Of a stretch of 64,000 nt of DNA, positions 55,436-64,000 are shown piece by piece. Every line of letters starts with the position of its first letter. The stretch's first letter is position 1. The position numbers and the translations under genes were made by a program. The notes beneath the pieces are model-generated. The model was not told where the DNA came from and made no database searches. It worked only from the letters and a program-made list of their open reading frames with translations. Source of the DNA: Hydnum rufescens UP504 (taxonomy: Eukaryota; Basidiomycota; Agaricomycetes; Cantharellales; Hydnaceae); the NCBI GenBank assembly GCA_014904985.1, contig MU129085.1, positions 31,157 to 95,156 of the forward strand, written 5' to 3'.

Positions 55436-56092
55436 TACAGAGTTTAACGTAGAGCATATGGCATCTTGATGGCAATGGAGCTTGAATGTCCCGAAAGGAC
55501 TAAATTTTGGGGCGAAGACCTGCAGCTCTCGCGAAACGGAAGTGGCTACTGTTCATCTGGTTTCTCTCGGTTTGTCTCAGCTGGAAAATACTGACTAGAT
55601 TGTCGCTTTCTGAGGGTCTACGATTGGATTGTACTTTGTCCCAGAGCCTTCAATCCTACTCGTATTCCTTGTACAGTCAAGTTCGCTTCCGCGAAAACTC
55701 ATACCGTCAGAGTGCGTTCGCACTTAGATGTATCATAGTGGTTTGTTCATTAGAGTGCCTGCAGCATAAGCGCAGTCCAAACAATCCAACCCAGCCACTA
55801 CGAGCGCCACTCAAGTAGGCCTTAATATTTTCAAGCCTAAACGGCTGCAATGGTATGGTGAAAGCGAGTACAATCACGTTTATAGCAGACCACGCCTGTT
55901 TACACCTCCCTCGGGCCCGCCCACCACCCTCACTCTCGATTATCGAGTAATTAATTCCGTAGAGCACCAGACCTACAGACTCCCAAGTGCCGGTTGAAAG
56001 AGTCATGTATCGAACGCATCAGATGTGGATCTATGCATGAAGACCTTCCAATTCCTTTTTTGCTTGCAGTGTGTCCTCGTGCCGTCCCATAT
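55436..56092. other. No supported gene
   Basis: Short frames only. The region after the end of the TPR gene probably contains its 3' end. Confidence 0.4.
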
Positions 56093-59000
56093 CTAAATGG
56101 CAGCCCGAAAGCTTGGAGAGCAATGAAACAAGTCTTCCAACGAAGGGTGCTTTCTGGCGAGGCGTCTGAGCAAGTTTGCAGCTTGTTGAATTGCCAGAAG
56201 CGCTTCAGAAAGACGACAAAGATCAGAAAGAATGTCGAAGTGGGTGGAGAGTGAACATGATAGCTCGGAAGTGAAGGCGGCAGGTCGTTCCGTGGCTATC
56301 AGGCGGTAAACGCGCACGGCCTCCTCACTTGCCTCACCTCAAGCGCTTCTTGATGGCGGCCAGATTTCGAAAGACAAGTGGATAAGCTGTGAAGAGAGTC
56401 AGCAAGATCCTGGCGGAATGCATCTGGGCAATCTCCGCTAGTGGGCGATAAATGTGCACGGCCTCCTCACTCGCCTCAAGCGCTTCTTGATTGCAGCCAG
56501 ATTTCAAAAGATAATTGGATAAGTTGTGAAGAGAACCGGCAAGATCCTGGCGAAATGCATCTGGGCGATCTGTCGCTAGTGGACGATAAATGCGCACGGC
56601 CTCCTCACTCGCCTCAATCGCGTCTCGATCGCGGCCAAGTTTGAAAAGACGAGTGGAGAGGTGGTTAAGAGAGCTAGCAAGGGACCCATGGAATACTTTC
56701 GGTTGATCTTCAGCTAGTGCACGATAAATGCACACGGCCTCCCTCACTTGCTTTCAGGGCCTCCTTATGGCGGACACATTTGGAAAGATGAATGGAGAGA
56801 TTATCAAGAGAGCGAGCAAGATCTGGATGGAATCGATTGGGTTGATCCACCTCTAGCCGGCGATAAATCACGATGGCCTCCTCAATTGCGTCAAGGGCTT
56901 CTTGATGGCGGCCAAATTCCGAGAGACGAAGGGAAAGATTGTTAAGAGAGAGAGCGAGATATGAACTGGATATGTCTGGACGCTCCGTTGCTAAACAGCG
57001 ATAAATGTTCAAGGCCTCCTCATTTGACTTGAGAGCCTCTTCATGGCGGCCAAACTCCAGAAGATCAAGGGAAAAGTTGTTAAGACAGTGAGCGAGCATG
57101 GGGCGGAATACCTCGGGTCGATCGGCGACTAGGGGGCGATAAATGCTCACGGCCTGCTCAGTTGCATCAAGGGCTTCTTGACGGCGACCAAACTCCGAAA
57201 GACGAAGGGATAAGTTGTTAAGAGAGCCAGCAAGATCCGGGAGGAATACTTCCGGTCTATCTGCAACCAGCTGGCGTTGAATGTCCAAGGCTTCTTTAAT
57301 TGTTTTGAGTGCCTCATCATGACGACCAAGTTTCGAGAGAGAGGCGGATAAGTTGTTAAGAGAATGAGCAAGATCCGAGCGGAATGAATCCGGGCGATCT
57401 GCAGCCAGCTGGCGATAAATGGTCACGGCCTCCTCACTCGCTTCAAGCGCTTCTTGATGGCGGCCAAATCCCGAAAGACGAGGGACAGGTTATGAAGAAA
57501 GCAAGCGAGATCTCGCCGGAAGCCTTCTGGGCGTTCTTCAACTAGTTGGCGTTGGATGTCCAAGGCTTCTTTAATTGCCTTGAGTGCCTCGTCATGACGC
57601 CCAAGCTCCGAGAGAAGAACGGATAAGTTGTTAAGAGAGTCAGCAAGATCCGAGCGGAATGAATCCGGGCGATCTGCAGCTAGCTCGCGACGAAGGCTCA
57701 CGGCCTCCTCACTCGCCTCAAGCGCTTCTCGATAACGGTCCAATTCGAAAAAGATAACCGGAGAGATTGCAAAGAGAGCGGGAGAAATCTGGAGCCAATA
57801 CTTCCCGTCTCTCTGAAACTAGTGGGCGAAAAATGCCCACGGCCTCCTGACATGCCTTCAGGCCTTCTTCATGGCGGTGAAGGTCCCAGAGACAGGCGGA
57901 GAGATTGTTGAGCGAGAAAGCAACATCTGACGGGTCTCCTCCAACCCGGAGCAGCTCTACTACTTTAGTCTGTACCTGAACGGCTTCATCCCAAAGGCCC
58001 AAATCCCTCAAGCTCAGCCCCAATTTGTTCATCTTTTTGGGTAGAATCGCTGAATCGAGTTCAATCTCGGGGGTACCATGCAGCTCTTTCAGCAGCTGCA
58101 ATGCCACCAAAACTGTTTCGTGGAGTTGCTGCGTAGGGTTCCCCGTCTGTGCCCGGTGAGTTCCGCATCCCACAAACTGTGCTTTGATGTCCGTGGCGAC
58201 TGAAATATCTGGCAAGATAACGCCGACCTCCGTTGTAAGCTCGGATATCTGCCTCGTGAGGAATGAGACGTGACGGTTGTGCCCAGTTCGTAGTATAGTT
58301 GTGTCCGGGAGGCTATTTGGTTTTCATCAGTGACTAATGGCCATCTTGAACTAAGGATAGTACGCACTTTGAGCCAGGTGGGGGGGCAGTCGCTGGCAAC
58401 TTCATTCCTTCCAAGTGTCCCTGCAAAGCTGTGACGATCGGTTCGAATATTGCCTGACTCGCCGGACACTCAAAGAAGTTGCGGATTCCTGCAGCGAAAA
58501 TCGAAGCCTTATAATAGGGCGGTTATCATCCGGCCCAACCGCTGTGGGCAGACATGGATTACTGACGGGAGTGTTTTCAGGGGCTGCCACCGGTGTTGCT
58601 GGCACTGATGGGGACAAAAATCGGGCCGTCTCCACTCTGTCCATAGGGTTGAATGTTGGTATCGATATAGCGATCTTTATCATAACATCAGCTTGTTTCG
58701 CATCAAGTGAGAATGTGCGTGCTGAATACACACTCACTTGAAATGCGCGCAAGCAATCTGTCAGATTCTCTCCGTGCCTCGATATCGCAGTCATAATCTT
58801 ATCCCGTCGGAGATAAAGCTTCATAACATTCAAACGAGACCATCGTGTAGCGTCCGTATGGATTTCCAACAAGTCACTGGAGCCAAGGTTTAATTCGGCA
58901 CCAAGAATGTGCAAGGAATTTAGATCCCATACCGTTTTAAACGACGTAGACTGTCAGCTGTTGGGGCACTATCGGGGATATTCCTCCCCTTCAACACGTC

Positions 59001-59372
59001 CACCAAGTACTGAAGAAACTTCAGCACTCGAAATATGAGGTGCCTACATTCATCGTTTGCATCGCGCATCTTTTTCACTGCATCGCTTATCTCCGACACG
59101 ACCTCCAAAACTTGGGTGAGCGGGGGTACAAGCGCGAGAGGGACAGCAGGAATATCGTTCACGATGGAGGCCACAGTGAGAGCGGCATCCCATCCTGGGC
59201 CAGCGGTCTCGTTGAGATAATCTAGGTATACCCGCTGAGGCGCAGTTGGAGGGTCAGGATGAGTGCGTTGAATGATGGAGGTGGATACTCTGTTAGGAGA
59301 GGAATCATTAGGTGGGAGGGATGGCGATTGGACGGTATGTCTTTTCCATGAAAAGAGTCTTCTAGGGGGCAT
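56093..59372 (-). CDS. MLKL/HeLo-like N-terminal domain fused to a TPR array
   Basis: Minus strand, ATG at 59372 (MPPRRLFSWKRH). Exon 1 encodes helices AALTVASIVNDIPAVPLALV, TQVLEVVSEISDAVKKMRDANDECRHLIFRVLKFLQYL; a 56-nt intron (58877-58932) follows. Next come RLNVMKLYLRRDKIMTAISRHGENLTDCLRAFQV. This layout matches the four-helix N-terminal domain of fungal MLKL/HeLo-like proteins, whose relatives disrupt membranes in regulated cell death. A linker and about twelve 42-residue TPRs (58030-56093) follow, pattern ALKAIEEAL.IYR.LA.DRPD.FR.DLA.SLNNLS. No nucleotide-binding domain lies between. Frameshifts near 57740, 57470, 56745 and 56400 interrupt the array. A sensor and executor in one chain is an inference. 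Confidence 0.65.
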
Positions 59373-59634
59373 GGGATGTTGTGCACTCGAGAGAGGCGAT
59401 GCGAGGCAGTGCGAAGCGAGGGCGATGAGTCATCACCTACTCATTGCGCGTGTATTCAACTCCTTTGAGGGCCCGCTCAGCTCCAAATCGTCAACATATG
59501 TCGAAGAAAGGTGGAAATGACCGAACGGCACGCATATTAGCCAGTCGCCTTAATGATTCGAAGGAAGCGCCTAGGAAAGGCAGACCCAAGTGCCAGAATA
59601 AGATTCATGACCTCGAGAAGAACTAGCGAAGCGT

Positions 59635-59868
59635 TCAAGATGAAAAATTCGGAAATATTTTACAAGCTTGAAATTTCCCGTCGGGTGGCAATATTATTCC
59701 CGATCGTGGAGTTGGAGCGGTAACCTCAAACGAGGCTCGCCCATCACAAACACGTGACTGAAGGGATCCGCACTGCCATACGTCGTTCTCCTCGTTGACG
59801 ATGAAAGGCAGGATTTCCAGGCACTCAGCTGGAACGGTAGCTCCGACGAGGATTGAAAAATTACCCAT
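59635..59868 (-). CDS. Small unknown protein or first exon
   Basis: ATG at 59868 starts a 77-residue frame (MGNFSILVGATVPAECLEIL) containing three Cys residues and beta-strand-like segments; it ends at 59635. It sits upstream of the MLKL/TPR gene on the same strand and has a broken relative at 54050-54240. Either a small gene or a 5' exon of a TPR family member. I do not recognise the family. Confidence 0.35.
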   Translation of the reverse strand: MGNFSILVGATVPAECLEILPFIVNEENDVWQCGSLQSRVCDGRASFEVTAPTPRSGIILPPDGKFQACKIFPNFSS

Positions 59869-60240
59869 CGCAGTGTTCCGGACTAGGCGTTCCTATTGCC
59901 GTATGGTGCCTCGCCGTTTTGATACCCCTGAGATAAATGCCTTTCTCGCCTAGACGATCTGAAGCCTTTGACTCCAACATTATCGCCTTGCCCAGCAGAG
60001 GTTTCCTGTATTCCGTACCATCCATATATCATTCCGTCCCTTTCGACGAATGTACATGGCGTCTCATTCATCTCTGTCCTCCCCCCTTCTCGACTATTTA
60101 CCACAATCACTATATGGAGTCTCCCATTCATCTCTGCTCCACTCACTCTCTCGACTGTTTACCACAATCACTACGTCTTCCAAGAAAGAACTCTTGCACA
60201 TTCACCGCTCTTGTCCATGCACTCTGTCTCGTGTCTCGTG
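59745..60240 (-). repeat. Duplicated segment, copy 2
   Basis: Direct copy of 54050-54500 at roughly 85 percent identity by eye, with short indels. CT-rich words (CATTCATCTCTG, CGACTRTTTACCACAATCACTA) are repeated two to three times inside it. Confidence 0.65.
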
Positions 60241-63230
60241 TCTCGTGAACAGTCCATGGCTCCACGGCGATGCGCGCTCTGAGTATGGAACATTTCCATA
60301 TAAAGCAATGCATTGGTCCCTAGAAAGGAGATCTATTCCCTAGAATGTTGAGGGATTCGCGACGTTCTAGTCAAACTCCCGTGTCACCAGTCATGCATGT
60401 TCATAAAGAGAGATTTCTCCGGCTCGTAATGACTACTTGAGGACAGGAATGGAGGCTCAAGCATCTGAAACATGTTCCCGGTAAGTGCAAATTATACGAG
60501 TAGGAGAGCTAGTGTCACTCATGCAATGATTGATGCTTTTAGATTTCAGGTAACGGCAACGACAAGGCGGGCTTGAACGTCTCCACCTCTACGCAGGACC
60601 ATGCCTTCTCTATGACTTCGCCAGCCTTCACACCTCCCGATAATCGAGTAGTTCCGTAACGTACCCACGTGAGTGGATGATAGACGCCCATAACGTATGC
60701 TCTGCTGATCAACAAACTACATAGGGACCATATCCGGTGCCGGGATCCTACTTGCAGGGCATTGCCACGATATTACATGTCCAAATGGCAATGCCGAAGA
60801 GTAATGGTGCCGCCGCCGGTGTTCCGGGCAAGAGAGCTACTTTCCCAATAGGAACCGGGAGCGATCGTGGCGCGCGATGCACTCAACTGAGAGAGGACCC
60901 ACTGTATCCACGCATGCCAATTATTATCGTTCGGGGTGGGTCGGATTTACGCATGATGTTTAAGGTGCCAAGCATTGCGTCTAGGTCTAGATCTTGCAGC
61001 CTTGTCCAAGTGGACTTTTCTAATGATCTTCGGACTCGAGCTCTAATTTAGCCTTGAATTCGCGGGATCGACTTCTCATCGACCAGAATAGGAAGTAGTT
61101 CAAATTTTCTCACCGATGGCTCTGACGCAATTCTTCAAGAAAGATTAGGCCTGGGTTGCATAATTCCTAGGAGACTCAAATCCAGGGAGTAGCGAACCTG
61201 GTTACCATGCAATGGTCTGCAATTCCATCACAGGCCAGCGGACCCGGGCCACTACAGAAAAATGGCAGTTTGGAAAAAGGTTCGAAGCAAGAAAATGAAC
61301 AGCGGGAGCCTGCACTGTGTTCTCCACCCACACTCAAGGCTTCGATTTCCATTCGCTGGACCACAGCCAGGTTGATTCTCAACTCAAACTGGACTTGCGC
61401 CTCGCACAGTTCGATTCGAGATCGGATATCCCGCCGCGTCCATCTTTCACAGTTCCACAGGTCCCATGGGCGCCTCGATGGCATCCTCAGGCGTCCCTGA
61501 ATCCCAAGCTTTATCATGGGCCTAATAAAAGATGCGCAGATGGGATCATGACACTAGGGTGAGGGGTGCGTGCATGCGTAGATCAAGACATGGCGGTGCT
61601 CGATTGGCTAGTAAGCTTGTTCTTTACAGTGCCACGCCCTGCATGTCTAGCATCCAATTGTGAGGTTTTACGATGCCCAATGGCACTATGAAAATCTTTA
61701 ACGTTCAGCATGGTCCGGCAAGCGTCATCCACCCGGACAGTGGGAGGTCGATACGCATCTAACCTCCCTGTCCGGAAGAACGAACCTAGGATGGTTTGAT
61801 TAACCACATCGCCTTCGTCACCCTCGTTATGAGAGTGGCACAGTGGATATCCTCGATGGTTGAACGAAAAGCCCTACCCCTAAAGAGAAAGCCTTCAAAA
61901 GTTCCAGGCTCTCTGTTTTCATCTCGACTCCCGTCGCTTCCTGCCTCAGCTTCCACGTTTTGACCCGGCCCCCTGAGGTGTATGCGTTACGACTTCTCCT
62001 ATCGTAAGAGTATCTTGTCGCTATCTCAACCGGACTTGCCTTACTATGGCCTGTATGATGTTCGACGCCTTTCCAGAAAATTATGCCCAACACACCTATC
62101 GATCCGTTATGTTGCATGGTGGCGTTTGTACCGACCTTGGAGGTCTCACGACGTGTTCTTGGCTGATTTGATAAATGACATGACAATCCCTAACTTTTAG
62201 CATTATACGTTTCCTCATCCGAAGCTGGCTACATGTAGCACCTGTGGATCTTGCCAATTTTCCTGCATCGTGAGTTACTCACAGAGTTCATGTCTTGGCT
62301 CCACGTACCATTCGTACGCTCACTAAAATGGACCTCGTCTCGCCTGAGATGGGTGTCCTGCGGCTCACCGTGAACCTTGCCACGCCCGCAAATCCAGTAC
62401 ATGTTAAGTCGCTGATTTGGCATCGCCCAGTGCGTAATGAAGACACTGTCAAAACATTCCAAGTGGACGCGGTAGAGCTGGCCATAACACAATTGAAGAA
62501 CTTCAGCTGACCTTCTCGCTCGAGCACGTCCTTGATCTTGGGGGGAGACTTCTGACTCCGGGAGTCACCATGGACAGAGTGATGATATACCACGGTGTGG
62601 ACCTATGTCCGTAGAGGTTTCCACTCTGCGGTGTTGTGCTCAGAATTTTCACTGGAGACCGTGGACGGTCTGATTTTATTTGCAGTCGGGATGATGGTTC
62701 TCGCCGTGAGGATACGGTGAGTCTGATTGCCCTTGATCTATTTTCCCCTAGTGTGTTCCGGGCCGTAAGGTAGGGACCATGAGGTTGTGGTACAAGAATT
62801 TCACTTTCTGTTTGGATCTTTAATCCTATGTGCACTCCCTGCCCGCGAGGTTGTGTTCCCCACGAAACTGCACCATGCAGTGCATTGGAGGCAGTCAGAT
62901 ACTTCATAAATTAGAGGGGCTAGAATGGGAACACAATGCAAGTATACAAACCAGTGAGGGGCGTGAGGATTATGAGTCGCACTCTGGTCAGGATGAACAC
63001 CTTGAGGTCTAAACAATGACAGTGGCGTGACAAAATTGAGTGCAAGGACATCTATAATATAATGCAGCATAGCTCCTCGACACCACCCCCAAGCCAACCC
63101 AGGTATTCTGGCTCTTGACTGCAGAGCCATTCCATAAAATAACGGACATCCTGCCTCCAGGATCCTGGATGATGCAATGAGTCACGCATCAAATGTAAGT
63201 CCGGTGACTCAGTGGTTTCTATTGGCCAAC
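60241..63230. other. Unassigned stretch with several unrecognised frames
   Basis: Open frames at 60737-61051 (plus), 61176-61517 (minus) and 62295-62510 (plus; APRTIRTLTKMDLVSPEMGVLRLTVNL, ends QLKNFS) have no recognised motif and no convincing splice structure joins them. CpG content is normal. One or two decayed or multi-exon genes may be hidden here. Confidence 0.35.
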
Positions 63231-64000
63231 ACTTTCCGCCTCCATTCTCACTTGCAACGCATCCTCATGCCGTCCCATATCTGAATAGCAGCGTGAAAGC
63301 TTGGAGAGTAACGAGGCAATGGTTCCCGCAAACACAGTGGGGCGCTCCATTGCGAGGGGTCTGAGCAGGTTTACAGCCTCTTGAATCGCCAGAAGAGCCT
63401 CAGGGAGACGAACAAGATCAGAAAGAATGTTGAAGCAGTAGGAGAGTCAGCGTGCTAGATCTGGGCAGTGTGCATCAGGTCGTTCTTCCGCTAGTGAGCG
63501 ATAAATGCCCAAGGCCTCCTCATTTGATCTGAGGGCCTCTTCATGGCGGCCAGAGTCCGAAAGACGAAGGGAGAGATTGTCGAGGGAGTGAGCAAGATAT
63601 GGGTGGAATACTTCCGGTCGCTCTGCATCTAGGGAACGATAAATGCACACGGCCTCCTCACTTGCTTTCAGTGCCTCCTTATAGCGAGAAACCCTGGAAA
63701 GGTGATTGGAGAGATTATCAAGAGAGTAAGCAAAATCTGGGCGGAATTGATTGGGTCGGTCCACCTCTAGCCGGCGATAAATGGACACGGCCCTCTCAAT
63801 CGCCTCAAGCGCTTCTGGATAGCGGCCGAATTTGGAAAGACAAACGGAGTGATTGTCGAGAGAGAGAGCAAGATCTGGATGGAATCTGTCTGGTCGCTCT
63901 GCTGCTAGATCGCGATAAATGTTCAAGGCCTCCTCATTTGACTTGAGAGCCTCTCCATAGCGACCAAATTCCCAAAGATGCAGGGAGCGGTTGGTCAGGG
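63230..64000 (-). CDS. TPR protein, 3' part (continues beyond the window)
   Basis: The minus strand enters from the right edge with the same 42-residue TPR (e.g. EALKASEEAVCIYRSLDAERPEVFHPYLAHSLDNLSLRLSDSGRH). At least five units are seen, and the C-terminal part ends near 63230 (LLAIQEAVNLLRPLAMERP then RCYSDMGRHEDALQV). A stop at 63447 splits the last units, probably by a frameshift or a TGA (DLAR-stop). It is a paralogue of the array at 56.1-58.2 kb and ends with an equivalent LLAIQQAANLLRRLA block. The N-terminal domain lies outside the window. Confidence 0.7.

Overview
The window reads as nuclear DNA of a filamentous basidiomycete, most likely an Agaricomycete. The unique genes carry many short introns (about 45-60 bases, GT..AG). 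It holds a NACHT-WD40 gene and TPR genes of the kind expanded in mushroom-forming fungi, a basidiomycete-type Ty3/gypsy polyprotein, and strong CpG loss confined to repeated DNA. I cannot name the species. About half of the window is repeats, and most gene-like pieces in the repeats are broken.

Layout. 1-500 is a G-rich minisatellite. 500-2675 is repeat-rich and holds a gene fragment on the minus strand and a tRNA-like stretch. 2676-5914 is a 3.2 kb fold-back element (FB1). 6110-7989 is an unrecognised three-exon gene. 8257-15310 is a decayed Ty3/gypsy element on the minus strand (pol plus an extra ORF). 15640-21010 is a second fold-back element (FB2), interrupted by an LTR-like copy. 21600-23296 is the gag and LTR-like 5' end of a Ty3/gypsy element on the minus strand. 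23310-29190 holds broken, partly tandem copies of a lactonase::proteasome alpha-4 chimera and a 5'-truncated WD40 copy. 29433-34721 is a NACHT-WD40 (NWD) gene on the minus strand. 35800-46060 is mostly single-copy: two divergent major-facilitator transporters, a lactonase, and the least mutated proteasome alpha-4 copy. 46060-48200 holds GGGGCCCC repeats and unassigned sequence. 48225-53040 is a third fold-back element (FB3). 54050-64000 holds minus-strand TPR genes, one starting with an MLKL/HeLo-like helical domain.

The most unusual feature is the fold-back family. Each arm is a string of cassettes. A cassette is a minisatellite 'exon' ending in a hairpin (CCACACACCCGC..GCGGGTGTGTGG), followed by a 97-116 base spliceosomal-intron-like segment. 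That segment has a canonical donor (GTGAGT or GTATGT), an internal 14-bp hairpin (GCAAAAAGAGCAGC..GCTGCTCTTTTTGC), a CTAAT/CTAAC branch site and a pyrimidine-tract AG. Cassettes point outward from a palindromic centre, so a transcript of either strand would meet one spliceable arm.

The NWD gene, the MLKL-like TPR gene and the TPR copies are probably an allorecognition or innate-immunity type repertoire (inference from family knowledge). The transporter pair and lactonase could be a small uptake and catabolic unit. Several frameshifts sit on short homopolymers, and one arm of FB3 is densely scattered with indels, so part of the apparent decay may be uncorrected long-read error.
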